DNA of 64,000 bases from Pseudoalteromonas distincta (GTDB lineage Bacteria; Pseudomonadota; Gammaproteobacteria; Enterobacterales; Alteromonadaceae): assembly GCF_000814675.1 (NCBI RefSeq), contig NZ_JWIG01000015.1, positions 1 through 64,000 of the forward strand, written 5' to 3'. The translations under genes and the position numbers were made by a program. Positions 7,467 to 16,321 of the stretch are shown one piece after another. Within the stretch, counting starts at the first letter, position 1; every line of letters begins with the position of its first letter. Below the pieces are notes generated by a model. The model saw nothing but the letters and a program-made list of their open reading frames with translations. It was not told the DNA's origin and searched no databases.

Positions 7467-8105
7467 GTGGAATACTTAGATGAATTTTTACTGATTGTTA
7501 TTGCTCATTTTTTTGCAGTAGCAAGCCCTGGGCCTGACTTTGCCGTAGTACTTAAGCAAAGTGTGCAACAAGGAAGGCGCAATGCATTGTGGACAAGCGC
7601 CGGTGTTGGCGCTGCTATTTTACTGCACGTTGCCTATTGCGTTTTAGGTGTTGCGCTTATTTTAACGCAATCGCCTAGTTTATTTATGGCGCTTAAGTAC
7701 CTTGCTGGTGCATATTTAGCTTACTTAGGCGTACAAGCTCTTAGAGCTGCAAAACCGCCTGCAAGTAATGAAGGCGAGGCTGTAAAAGATGTTGAAAACA
7801 AAACCGTTCAAGAGGAACCCGTTTGGGTGGCTTTTAGGCGCGGCTTTTTCACCAATGCATTAAACCCAAAAGCCACGTTATTTTTTATGTCGTTATTTAC
7901 ACTCGTGATTAGCCCAACAACACCTACTAGCATACAGATTGGCTACGGCGTGTACATGGCATTGGCTACTTGGGCGTGGTTTTCAATGCTTTCAATGATG
8001 CTTTCTCGCGATAATGTAAGGGGCTTTTTCCAACAACGCGGTTATTGGTTTGACCGTGGAATTGGCATTATCTTAATTGCACTTGCAGTACGTGTTGTTA
8101 TTTAA
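7467..8105 (+). CDS. LysE/RhtB family amino-acid exporter
   Basis: The 212-aa inner-membrane protein has about six hydrophobic segments and the LysE-family signature near the N-terminus (FAVASPGPDFAVVLKQSV). FTNALNPKATLFFMSLF at about residues 127-143 is also typical. A hydrophilic loop (about 92-117, Glu/Lys-rich) separates the halves. The start is GTG with AAGGA 7 nt upstream. Members export amino acids such as lysine, homoserine or threonine; the substrate cannot be told here. Confidence 0.88.
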   Translation: MEYLDEFLLIVIAHFFAVASPGPDFAVVLKQSVQQGRRNALWTSAGVGAAILLHVAYCVLGVALILTQSPSLFMALKYLAGAYLAYLGVQALRAAKPPASNEGEAVKDVENKTVQEEPVWVAFRRGFFTNALNPKATLFFMSLFTLVISPTTPTSIQIGYGVYMALATWAWFSMLSMMLSRDNVRGFFQQRGYWFDRGIGIILIALAVRVVI

Positions 8106-8132
8106 CTTATTCAAAAAGCGCAGGAGATAAAA

Positions 8133-8627
8133 ATGCCGCTATATAATTTTTCGTTTGGTTCTAATATGTCATCTAATCGTTTGTTAGCGCGCTTGCCCAA
8201 TGTAAAGCGTGTAGGAACTGCGGTACTTAAAGGCTACGAGCTTACTTTTGATATGCTATTTAAAGATGGCTCAGGTAAATGCAGTATTTGTCCAAGCGAT
8301 AAAGAAGATGCATTGGTTTACGGCGTTATTTATGAGCTCAATGAAGAAGAAAAAGCTATTTTAGACAGTATTGAAGGGCCAGGTTACGATTGTGTAGATA
8401 TAGCCCCAACGCTTTTAACGGGTGAGACTGTAGCCGCACATTGTTATATAGCTAATACCCATGACAGCGATGTACTACCATATGATTGGTATATAAAACA
8501 CGTTCATCGCGGTTCACTTGAAGCGGGCGTACCAAAAGAATACAGTGATGCCATATTAAATCGCGCACAAAAAAGCGACACCAATCAAGAGCGCGCAGCA
8601 ATTGAATTTGCAGTTCATCAAAAATAA
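8133..8627 (+). CDS. Gamma-glutamylcyclotransferase-like (AIG2 fold) protein
   Basis: This 164-aa cytoplasmic protein starts MPLYNFSFGSNMSSNRL, the YxxYGSN-type motif that binds the gamma-glutamyl group. VYGVIYELNEEEKAILDSIEGPGY contains the catalytic glutamate of the fold (about residue 81). Members convert gamma-glutamyl peptides to 5-oxoproline or act as small amidotransferases. Strong AGGAGAT precedes the ATG. The neighbouring amino-acid exporter is compatible with peptide or amino-acid handling, but no link is shown. Confidence 0.85.
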   Translation: MPLYNFSFGSNMSSNRLLARLPNVKRVGTAVLKGYELTFDMLFKDGSGKCSICPSDKEDALVYGVIYELNEEEKAILDSIEGPGYDCVDIAPTLLTGETVAAHCYIANTHDSDVLPYDWYIKHVHRGSLEAGVPKEYSDAILNRAQKSDTNQERAAIEFAVHQK

Positions 8628-8642
8628 TAAAATAGGATTGAT

Positions 8643-10184
8643 ATGAAATTAACCAAACTTGCCGCAATTGCACTATTAGCAGGCACTACGTTTAGCAGCT
8701 GGGCACAAGTTGATACCAACAAAATTGACGACGTAATTAAAGCGTCAATGGCACGTTTTGACGTACCCGGTATGGCAGTTGCCATTGTTGAAAACGATAA
8801 AGTAATATTTGCTAAAGGCTTTGGTGTAACTAATCTCGATACCAACAAAAAAGTAAACAAAGACACTTTATTTGGTATTGCTTCAAACACAAAAGCATTC
8901 ACTACTGCGGCACTGGCAAAGTTGGTTGATGAAGGTAAATTAAGCTGGGATGACCGCGTAATTGATCATTTACCAGAGTTTAGATTGTACGACTCGTACG
9001 TAACACGCGAAATGCGTATTCGTGACTTATTAAGCCATCGCAGTGGGCTTGGGCTTGGGCAAGGCGATTTAATGATTTGGCCAAGTACCGATAAATCAGT
9101 TGATGAAATTTTAGCGGGATTACAGTATTTAAAACCAGCGAGCAGCTTTCGTAGTAAGTACGCTTATAACAACTTGATGTTTGTTACCGCTGGTGAAGTG
9201 GTTGCACGTGTGTCGGGTATGAGCTGGAACGATTACATCGAAAAAAATATATTACAGCCGCTGCACATGGATAACTCACGCGCGGGCTTTTCACGTATTC
9301 CTAAAAGTAATAAAAACTGGGCGACAGGTCATATTCCTATGGATGGCACGCTTCATCCATTTTTTGTGAACTACCTTGAGGACTTTAGAGGCGCAGGCGC
9401 CATTGCTTCAAGTGTAAGCGACATGAGCCAATGGCTTCGTACGCAATTAGCGGGCGGTAAAATGCCTAATGGCGAGCAGCTGTTTAGCGAAAAGCAACAA
9501 GCGCAAATGTGGCACCCACATATTACGTCTATGGCGTCTAAAAGTGCGTTTGAATCGTATCATCAGCAGTTTAGGGGTTATGGGTTAGGCTGGAGTATTG
9601 AAGACTACCACGGCTTTAAAAAGCTAGGTCACGGCGGTGGTATTTTGGGAATGGTATCGCAAGTTACTTTATTGCCTGAGAAAAACCTCGGTATTGTTAT
9701 TTTATCTAATCAACAAGCTTTTGGTGCACTTTCGGCAGTAACCCATGAAGTGCTTGAAGATGCACTTGAACTTGAAGATAAAGACTGGGTAGAAGATTTA
9801 GCTAAAAGTCATTTTGAAGGCAAGCAACAAGCGTATGCTAATGCAAAACCAGAAGCCCCCGCTGACTACCAACCACAATTACCAAATATTAATTACACCG
9901 GAACATTGCAAGATGATTGGTACGGCGATGTAATTATTGAGCAGTTAGATGGTAAATTACGCATTGATTTTACCCACACTAAACGCTTGAAAGGCACTCT
10001 TGAGCATTACACTGGTAATACATTTATTGTTAAGTGGGATGAAAGGCTACTAGAAGCAGATGCGTTTATTCGTTTTGAAATGAGCTCACAAAATCGTGTA
10101 AACAGTGCCAAAATGCGCGCGGTATCAACACAAGTGACCGACTTTAGCTTTGACTTTAGAAACCTACATTTAAAAGCAAAATAG
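8643..10184 (+). CDS. Exported class C beta-lactamase-like serine hydrolase
   Basis: The 513-aa protein has a Sec signal peptide (cleavage near SWA-QVD, residue 20) and a beta-lactamase/PBP4* domain (about 25-370). It has the three motifs: SxxK as SNTK in GIASNTKAFTTAALAKL, YxN as YNN in KYAYNNLMFVTAGEVV, and HGG in KLGHGGGILGMVSQV. A DUF3471-type C-terminal beta domain (about 410-510) follows. Such proteins are periplasmic esterases, peptidases or D-aminopeptidases more often than true beta-lactamases. It is last in the creA run and is followed by a terminator. Confidence 0.88.
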   Translation: MKLTKLAAIALLAGTTFSSWAQVDTNKIDDVIKASMARFDVPGMAVAIVENDKVIFAKGFGVTNLDTNKKVNKDTLFGIASNTKAFTTAALAKLVDEGKLSWDDRVIDHLPEFRLYDSYVTREMRIRDLLSHRSGLGLGQGDLMIWPSTDKSVDEILAGLQYLKPASSFRSKYAYNNLMFVTAGEVVARVSGMSWNDYIEKNILQPLHMDNSRAGFSRIPKSNKNWATGHIPMDGTLHPFFVNYLEDFRGAGAIASSVSDMSQWLRTQLAGGKMPNGEQLFSEKQQAQMWHPHITSMASKSAFESYHQQFRGYGLGWSIEDYHGFKKLGHGGGILGMVSQVTLLPEKNLGIVILSNQQAFGALSAVTHEVLEDALELEDKDWVEDLAKSHFEGKQQAYANAKPEAPADYQPQLPNINYTGTLQDDWYGDVIIEQLDGKLRIDFTHTKRLKGTLEHYTGNTFIVKWDERLLEADAFIRFEMSSQNRVNSAKMRAVSTQVTDFSFDFRNLHLKAK

Positions 10185-10242
10185 CTAATAACATTAGTAT
10201 TTAAAGTACCGATATTTAAAGTGTCGATATACACCAAAGTCG

Positions 10243-10266
10243 CAAAGCCACCATTAGGTGGCTTTG
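10243..10266 (+). terminator. Terminator of the creA-to-serine-hydrolase run
   Basis: Perfect 10-bp stem CAAAGCCACC/GGTGGCTTTG with ATTA loop. The following T-run is weak. Confidence 0.7.
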
Positions 10267-10306
10267 TTATATTAAACACTCAATTTACTTTGGCTAGGAG
10301 CATTTT

Positions 10307-11224
10307 ATGCGTACTGCAGTTATTTCACACCCTCATTGCCGTAAACATAAAATGATAGACGACCATCCTGAGTGCCCAGAGCGTCTAGATGCCATAACAG
10401 ATCGATTACTTGCCAGCGGCGTAGATGTTGGCTTAACACACCTACAAGCACCCAAGGCCGAGCGTGAACATTATCTACTTGCTCACGATGAAGCTTTACT
10501 TAAACACGTAGAAAATACGCTACCAACAGAAGGGCTGGCTAATTTAGATGGCGATACGTGGCTGTGCCCCGATTCGTTTAAAGCGATTGAGCGGGCAGTC
10601 GGTGCAGGATTGTTAGCTGTTGATGAAATACTTGCCGATAAACTCGATGCTGCTTTTTGCTCAGTACGCCCGCCAGGGCATCACGCTAATAAAAACTCAT
10701 CATCTGGGTTTTGTGTGTTTAATAACTTAGCTATTGCTGTTAAGTACGCACAAAGCAAAGGGATTAAGCGCATTGCTATTGCGGATTTTGATGTACACCA
10801 CGGTAATGGCACGCAAGATATTTTTATTGATGACGAAAATGTACTGCTTTGTTCGTTATTTCAGTATCCGTTTTATCCAAATACAGCGGTTAAAAATAAT
10901 AGCCATATAGTTAATTCACCTCTGCCAATTGCCAGTAATGGCGACGATTTAAAAGAGGTGTTTACTGGGCAATGGCTACCAAAATTAAAAGCGTTTAAAC
11001 CTGAATTACTTTTTATAAGCGCAGGGTTCGATGCTCACCTAGAAGATGATATGGCAAGCTTAAAATTTGTTGAAGATGACTATATTTGGCTTACCGAGCA
11101 ACTATGTGGTGTTGCTAAAGAGGGCGGTTGCAAAGGGGTTATTTCGTATTTAGAAGGTGGCTATGCGCTATCAGCTTTAGGTCGCAGTGCTGTAGCGCAT
11201 ATAAAAGTGCTTACTGAGGTTTAA
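10307..11224 (+). CDS. Histone deacetylase-like / acetylpolyamine amidohydrolase family protein
   Basis: The 305-aa zinc hydrolase has the class II HDAC features: HPECPERLDAI near the N-terminus, the RPPGHHA active-site histidines (about residue 122), FDVHHGNGTQDIF with zinc ligands (about 160-172), SAGFDAH (about 240) and EGGY near the end. Bacterial members deacetylate acetylpolyamines, acetoin-type substrates or proteins. The substrate is unknown. TAGGAG lies at proper distance from ATG. It is followed by a convergent minus-strand gene. Confidence 0.9.
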   Translation: MRTAVISHPHCRKHKMIDDHPECPERLDAITDRLLASGVDVGLTHLQAPKAEREHYLLAHDEALLKHVENTLPTEGLANLDGDTWLCPDSFKAIERAVGAGLLAVDEILADKLDAAFCSVRPPGHHANKNSSSGFCVFNNLAIAVKYAQSKGIKRIAIADFDVHHGNGTQDIFIDDENVLLCSLFQYPFYPNTAVKNNSHIVNSPLPIASNGDDLKEVFTGQWLPKLKAFKPELLFISAGFDAHLEDDMASLKFVEDDYIWLTEQLCGVAKEGGCKGVISYLEGGYALSALGRSAVAHIKVLTEV

Positions 11225-11237
11225 ATAAAGAGAGTGT

Positions 11238-11531
11238 TTATAGCCCTAGTAAATCAAACGCCTGCGCTGTGCTTAGGGTTTTGATTTTACCAAGGCAGCA
11301 TTGTCCTTCATTTAATAAGTAAGCTGTAACAAGCTGTGCTAGTTGCTCGCCATTCAATTTAGGGCAAACAGTGCCTTGTAAATTAAGGTAGTCACCTTGC
11401 TTGTTAAGTACTCGCACATCGCTTAGCTCACTTTGCGTAACGCTGTGTAAGCACTCTTGTTGCTCTTGTTGGTTATGGGCTATCTCAAGCTCATTATAAA
11501 TAACCAATAATTGTGGGTAGCTGTTTAACAT
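11238..11531 (-). CDS. Small hypothetical protein next to the DUF2797 gene
   Basis: This 97-aa acidic protein has no signal peptide or membrane segment. It begins MLNSYPQLLVIYNELEIAHN and contains two central cysteines (VCPKL, QCCLGKI). I do not recognise it with certainty; it may belong to one of the small uncharacterised gammaproteobacterial DUF families. It follows the DUF2797 gene by 6 bp and so is probably cotranscribed. Confidence 0.6.
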   Translation of the reverse strand: MLNSYPQLLVIYNELEIAHNQQEQQECLHSVTQSELSDVRVLNKQGDYLNLQGTVCPKLNGEQLAQLVTAYLLNEGQCCLGKIKTLSTAQAFDLLGL

Positions 11532-11537
11532 AGCCCG

Positions 11538-12347
11538 TTAGCCTACGGTTACTTCATAAGACGTAAATTTACGTATATTAATAACGCCTTTTTCAAAGAT
11601 TAAGTACTGACCTTTAATACCTTGTAAAACACCACTTACAACAGGGTCTTTATCAAAGTTAAATGAGCTGATTTTTGTTGGGTATTCGGTTACTGGAAAG
11701 TTTAAATCAACCACATCTTCATCAAGTTGCTCTATGGCTGTTGCGCCAAATAATTCACTGAGCTCGTTTAGCTTTTCGCTAATTTGTGGGATCAGCTCGG
11801 CTGCCGCTGCCTTTAAGTCAATTGCGTCGTTTTGACCTTTTAGCATATTGCGCCAATTAGTTTTGTCGGCAATAAATTCAGCCAATGCAACTTCTACTAA
11901 ACCGGATTGCAGGCGAGTTTGCACTTTAAAAATAGGTAATGCCTGAGTAGCGCCTTGATCAACCCAGCGAGTTGGTATTTGTGTGTGGCGGGTAATACCT
12001 ACCTTTAAACCTGAGGTATTAGCGAGATACACATAGTGTGGGATCATGCAGTTTTCTTCGCCCCATTGCGGCTCTCGGCAAGTGCCTTGATCGTAGTGGC
12101 AGGTTTCTGGTTTCATTATGCACATATCGCAACTAGCAAGCTTGCGCATGCATACAAAACAGTGACCTTGAGAATAGCTTTTTTTTGTTTTTTTACCGCA
12201 GTTAGAACATAAAATAGTGCCACTAAAGGTAAGCGTAAGCTCCTTACCTATAAATGCATTTAAGTCTACTAAGTGCTCACCCACAGGTAAGTGATATTGT
12301 ACTGGTTCGGTTAAGCTCGATTTTAGTTTACGCAGTGTGCCTTGCAT
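11538..12347 (-). CDS. DUF2797 family zinc-ribbon protein
   Basis: The 269-aa protein has an N-terminal region with many cysteines (CSNCGKKTKKSYSQGHCFVC, then CDMCIMKPETCHYDQGTC; about residues 48-98) expected to bind zinc. Next comes HYVYLANTSGLKVGITRHTQ and RWVDQGAT (about 113-140), reminiscent of a GIY-YIG-like fold core. That arrangement is how I recognise DUF2797. The function is unknown; a nuclease-like or nucleic-acid-binding role is a guess from the fold. It is downstream of the EAL gene (22 bp gap) and upstream of the small gene by 6 bp. Confidence 0.78.
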   Translation of the reverse strand: MQGTLRKLKSSLTEPVQYHLPVGEHLVDLNAFIGKELTLTFSGTILCSNCGKKTKKSYSQGHCFVCMRKLASCDMCIMKPETCHYDQGTCREPQWGEENCMIPHYVYLANTSGLKVGITRHTQIPTRWVDQGATQALPIFKVQTRLQSGLVEVALAEFIADKTNWRNMLKGQNDAIDLKAAAAELIPQISEKLNELSELFGATAIEQLDEDVVDLNFPVTEYPTKISSFNFDKDPVVSGVLQGIKGQYLIFEKGVINIRKFTSYEVTVG

Positions 12348-12369
12348 CTTTACTTGGCCCCTAAAGATG

Positions 12370-14910
12370 TTAAAAAGAGGAGTCTAACATTTTTAAGCTA
12401 TATTGGCTTTTTAAGAAGTGTAAATAGTCGGTGTAAGGCAGTGCTTTTGCGTATAAATAACCTTGGGCGCAATCAGCGTTCATATCTTTGAGCAAGTGAT
12501 GGATTTCTTGGGTTTCTACCCCCTCAATTGTTATTGATAAATTGAGGTTATGCGCCATATCAATGGCTGTTTGTACAATAACTTGGTGAGTTGGGTTATT
12601 AGGCAAATCAAAAACAAATGACTTATCTATTTTAAGCTCACTAAAGTGATAATTGACTAAGTAGCTAAGTGACGCGTAGCCTGTCCCAAAGTCATCCAGT
12701 ACCACTTTAATACCTAATGCGGTTAACTCATCAACTAACTTTATAAGTGCATCTTGACTATCTACGAAGGCCGATTCGGTTAGTTCAAATTTAAGTAAGT
12801 GTGCCGGCACTTGGTATTTAATTAAAATATTTTCTACTTTTTCGGCTAAATTATTTATGGTTAAGTTTTTAGCACTTAAATTTACGCTAATTGTGTGCTC
12901 GTTATAGCCATTTTTTGTAAGCTCAACTATGTCTTTACAAGCTTGCTCTATTACCCACAGTGTTAGCTCGTTAATAATACCTGTGTGTTCAGCAAGTATT
13001 ATTAGCTCTTCAATTGATAAGTTGCTGTAAGTTGGGTCGGGCCAACGTAATAAAGCTTCAGCACCACTTACGTGGTTACTTAATAAGTTTATTTGAGGTT
13101 GGTAGTAAAGCGCCAGTTGATTTGTTTTTATGGCTTGTTGCAGCTTAGCGGCTAGAGCAACGTCCATCATCAGATTATTACCGTTTGACGATGACCCAAC
13201 TTGATTAACGCTACCTTTTGCTTTTTTAAGCGCTAAATAACCACGCTTTAACCAATATTCAAAGTCGTTACTCTTGCCTGCACTACTAATACCTATACTG
13301 TAACTAAGCTGCAGGTTTAGCCCTTTAATTTCATATTGTTTTGGTAGGCTACTAATTATTTTAGTCAGTAGTGCTTCTAGCATTTCTTGGTTTTGTGTTT
13401 TTGTAGAAATACAGGCAAATACACCACTGCTTAAATCGGCTAAGCGAGGACTGGTGTTTAAATCTGTTTCGAGGTTTGTAAATTCACGTTCATGGCTGAG
13501 TTCTAATTCAAGCTCTTTGGCTATATGCTTTATAAGTGTGTAGCCCTGAGAAGAGGTAATAATCGTATTGAGTGAATTAAAGTGACGTATTTTTATTAAA
13601 CACAACGTTGTTGAGCGGTTTTGGCTCTGTAGTGTCATAAATGCTTGTTTTAGCTTGGAGCTATTAAGTAATCGTGTTTGTTGTGTATGCGTGGCATGAT
13701 AAAGCGCACGTTCGCGCTGATACCTTACCCTGTCTGCTAATGCCATCGCCATTAAAATAACTTCGCACAAAATAGCGACTAAAAAGGCATGGCGGGTTGC
13801 AAAGGTATACGGTAAAACGCCAGTGAGTTCCATGGGTTGAATTGCCGCACCAAAAATTAGCGGTATCCATGATAAAACATAAAACTTAGCCCACCTAAAA
13901 CCACTGCGTAACTTGTTATATATTAAAATAATACAAGTAATATAAAGCAGTACCATTACACCAAAAAATATAGGAGCCGCTATATTTTCAGGAATAAACA
14001 AGCTACATACAGCAAGAGTAAACATAAGCCAAAGTAGAGCTATGCTCATTTTGTAACGCCAACATTTATCTTTATGATAGCGCAAAAACATGGTGCAAAA
14101 AGCAAGGGTGAAAAAGGCGACCCCATAATTACTAAACACAATTTGTTCGTGAATAAAGAGCTGCCATTGCTTAGGCCATAAGTAAAAACCAAAGCCCAGT
14201 ACAGCACCCATTAGTGTAATAGCGCTGACGATGTAGCCAATATAAATTAAATAAACACGGTCTTTTATACCAAAATAAAGCACCAAGTTGTAAAGCGCAG
14301 CCATCAATAGCACGCCTACAAAAATACCCCAGATCCCAGTTTGAGATCGCACTAAGTCAATAAACTCTTTATCACGATACAAGTTTACAGGTGTTTTACT
14401 TATGCCTATTGTGTCTATTTTTATTACTAGGCGTTGTGATGATTTTCTTTCTACTAAAAAGCGAATATGCGGTACGCTGTATTCAAACAAAGAGAGGGCT
14501 TCTTCTTTATCGCCGAGTTTGTATGTTTCAATTAGTTTGTTATTTTTATCGAGGCGATAAACCGTAAGGTGATCGACCATAGGGTTGTCAAAATGTGCCA
14601 CAACATTTTGCTTGTTAAGGCTTTTATTTTCTAAATCAAGAAACAACCAATAATTTTGTTGGCTAAAGCTCCATGGAACATCTGAAAATGGTTGATGAGT
14701 AAGTAATTCAGGTTGGTTAATGATGGTATCGAATGTTTTAGTTTTGGTTTTGTCAATATAGTAGGCGTAATCGAGGTACATTGGAGCCGTTTTATCAATT
14801 GTATATCGTGTAGGCACGACTAAGTTTGATGCCAATGTACTGATTATAAAAAATATAAAAATCAGTATGGCAACAGCAATTGCATGGTAACGTAAAGTTC
14901 TTAGTTCCAA
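12370..14910 (-). CDS. 7TMR-DISM sensor with degenerate GGDEF and intact EAL domain (c-di-GMP phosphodiesterase)
   Basis: The 846-aa membrane protein has an N-terminal helix (about residues 10-30), a periplasmic 7TMR-DISM extracellular domain (about 40-170), seven helices (about 190-390), GGDEF (about 415-560) and EAL (about 585-830). The GGDEF signature is replaced by LSSGVF, so cyclase activity is unlikely. EAL residues are kept: AEALLRW, VNLSAKN, ELTES, DDFGTGYASL, ELKIDKS, IEGVET and AQGYL. So it should hydrolyse c-di-GMP in response to an extracellular or membrane cue. The start is TTG with no clear ribosome site and no better codon nearby, so the N-terminus is uncertain. Confidence 0.85.
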   Translation of the reverse strand: MELRTLRYHAIAVAILIFIFFIISTLASNLVVPTRYTIDKTAPMYLDYAYYIDKTKTKTFDTIINQPELLTHQPFSDVPWSFSQQNYWLFLDLENKSLNKQNVVAHFDNPMVDHLTVYRLDKNNKLIETYKLGDKEEALSLFEYSVPHIRFLVERKSSQRLVIKIDTIGISKTPVNLYRDKEFIDLVRSQTGIWGIFVGVLLMAALYNLVLYFGIKDRVYLIYIGYIVSAITLMGAVLGFGFYLWPKQWQLFIHEQIVFSNYGVAFFTLAFCTMFLRYHKDKCWRYKMSIALLWLMFTLAVCSLFIPENIAAPIFFGVMVLLYITCIILIYNKLRSGFRWAKFYVLSWIPLIFGAAIQPMELTGVLPYTFATRHAFLVAILCEVILMAMALADRVRYQRERALYHATHTQQTRLLNSSKLKQAFMTLQSQNRSTTLCLIKIRHFNSLNTIITSSQGYTLIKHIAKELELELSHEREFTNLETDLNTSPRLADLSSGVFACISTKTQNQEMLEALLTKIISSLPKQYEIKGLNLQLSYSIGISSAGKSNDFEYWLKRGYLALKKAKGSVNQVGSSSNGNNLMMDVALAAKLQQAIKTNQLALYYQPQINLLSNHVSGAEALLRWPDPTYSNLSIEELIILAEHTGIINELTLWVIEQACKDIVELTKNGYNEHTISVNLSAKNLTINNLAEKVENILIKYQVPAHLLKFELTESAFVDSQDALIKLVDELTALGIKVVLDDFGTGYASLSYLVNYHFSELKIDKSFVFDLPNNPTHQVIVQTAIDMAHNLNLSITIEGVETQEIHHLLKDMNADCAQGYLYAKALPYTDYLHFLKSQYSLKMLDSSF

Positions 14911-14952
14911 CGTTAATTTACTTTTAAAAAACCTTTTAATTAGTGTAGCACT

Positions 14953-14981
14953 AAAAAAGCGCAGGGAAACTGCGCTTTTTT
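14953..14981 (-). terminator. purD terminator
   Basis: A6-GCGCAG-GGAAA-CTGCGC-T6 hairpin, downstream of purD on the minus strand. Confidence 0.9.
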
Positions 14982-14998
14982 AGTTAAATTAATTGGTT

Positions 14999-15016
14999 AT
15001 ACCAATGAATAGGTAT
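14999..15016. repeat. Short ATACCAAT/AGGTAT inverted repeat near the purD stop
   Basis: ATACCAATGAATAGGTAT has the same ends as the 161-bp intergenic elements at 19001 and 32669 but almost no interior. It may be a deleted copy or chance. Confidence 0.3.
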
Positions 15017-15022
15017 TATAGG

Positions 15023-16306
15023 CTATTGCTCGCGTGCAATAGCACGGTAAGCTATATCTGTACGATATTCCATACCATCCCAGCTAATTTGTTTAACAAG
15101 CTCATAGGCGCGTTGCTGCGCTTGCGTAACAGTGTTACCAAGTGCTGTTGCGCATAATACGCGACCGCCTGCGGTTACAACGTCATTGCCACTTTGTTTA
15201 GTACCCGCATGAAACACTTTTTCACCTGCAGGGTAATCCACTTTTAGCCCCGAAATAGCGTCACCTTTAGGGTAATCACCAGGGTAGCCTTTAGCGGCAA
15301 GTACAACACCAACGGCTGCGCGTGGGTCAAACTCAATTGTTGTTTTATCAAGTTCTACACGGTTAGCAGCTTCAATCAATTCAACCAAATCTGATTGCAA
15401 ACGTAGCATCATTGGTTGAGTTTCAGGATCGCCAAAGCGACAATTGTACTCAATTACTTTAGGGGTGCCTGTTTCGTCAATCATTAAACCTGCATATAAA
15501 AAGCCGGTGTACGGATGGCCTTCGCTTGCCATGCCTTCTACCGTAGGGTAGATCACTTCGTTCATAATACGCTGGTGGATTTCATCAGTAACAACTGGCG
15601 CAGGTGAGTATGCACCCATGCCACCCGTGTTAGGACCCGCATCGCCATTGTAAGCGCGTTTATGATCTTGGCTTGTTGCAAATGGTAATACGTTTTTACC
15701 ATCAACCATTACGATGAAAGACGCTTCTTCACCGTCTAAAAACTCTTCAATAACAACACGACTTCCTGCATCGCCAAAAGCATTACCCGCAAGCATATCG
15801 CGAATAGCTTCTTCGGCATCGGCTTGCGTCATGGCTACAATTACGCCTTTACCCGCAGCCAAACCATCTGCTTTTACAACAATTGGCGCGCCTTTCTCTT
15901 TTAAATAAGCAAGGGCAGGCTCAATCTGTTCAAACGTTTGGTAGTCGCCCGTAGGGATTTTATGACGTGCTAAAAAGTCTTTAGTAAACGATTTCGAACC
16001 TTCAAGTTGAGCTGCGCCCGCCGTTGGTCCAAAAATAGCCATGTTATGTTCACGAAACTTATCAACAACACCCAGTACTAACGGTATTTCTGGACCTACA
16101 ATAGTAAGCTCTACCTTATTTTGCTGTGCAAAACTAAGTAAACCATCTAAGTCGTCAACGTTTATAGCTACGTTTTCAAGTTTTGGTTCAAGTGCAGTAC
16201 CTGCATTACCAGGGGCTACAAATACAGTATTTACTTTGGTGTTTTGAGCGGCTTTAAACGCAAGTGCGTGTTCGCGGCCGCCGCTGCCAATGACTAAAAC
16301 ATTCAT
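15023..16306 (-). CDS. purD: Phosphoribosylamine--glycine ligase (GAR synthetase)
   Basis: The 427-aa ATP-grasp enzyme joins phosphoribosylamine and glycine, step two of purine synthesis. It starts MNVLVIGSGGREHALAFKAA (N-domain) and contains APIVVKADGLAAGKGVIV (ATP-binding), HKRAYNGDAGPNTGGMGAYSP, the family signature, and IEYNCRFGDPETQ with metal-binding residues. Length matches the family. It lies 15 bp behind the methyltransferase gene and near purH, the usual purHD pairing. Confidence 0.97.
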   Translation of the reverse strand: MNVLVIGSGGREHALAFKAAQNTKVNTVFVAPGNAGTALEPKLENVAINVDDLDGLLSFAQQNKVELTIVGPEIPLVLGVVDKFREHNMAIFGPTAGAAQLEGSKSFTKDFLARHKIPTGDYQTFEQIEPALAYLKEKGAPIVVKADGLAAGKGVIVAMTQADAEEAIRDMLAGNAFGDAGSRVVIEEFLDGEEASFIVMVDGKNVLPFATSQDHKRAYNGDAGPNTGGMGAYSPAPVVTDEIHQRIMNEVIYPTVEGMASEGHPYTGFLYAGLMIDETGTPKVIEYNCRFGDPETQPMMLRLQSDLVELIEAANRVELDKTTIEFDPRAAVGVVLAAKGYPGDYPKGDAISGLKVDYPAGEKVFHAGTKQSGNDVVTAGGRVLCATALGNTVTQAQQRAYELVKQISWDGMEYRTDIAYRAIAREQ

Positions 16307-16321
16307 GGCGAAAATTCCTAT

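Noticed and set aside
8643-10184. True beta-lactamase
   Set aside because: The class C motifs are shared by esterases and peptidases, and the C-terminal extra domain argues against a dedicated beta-lactamase.
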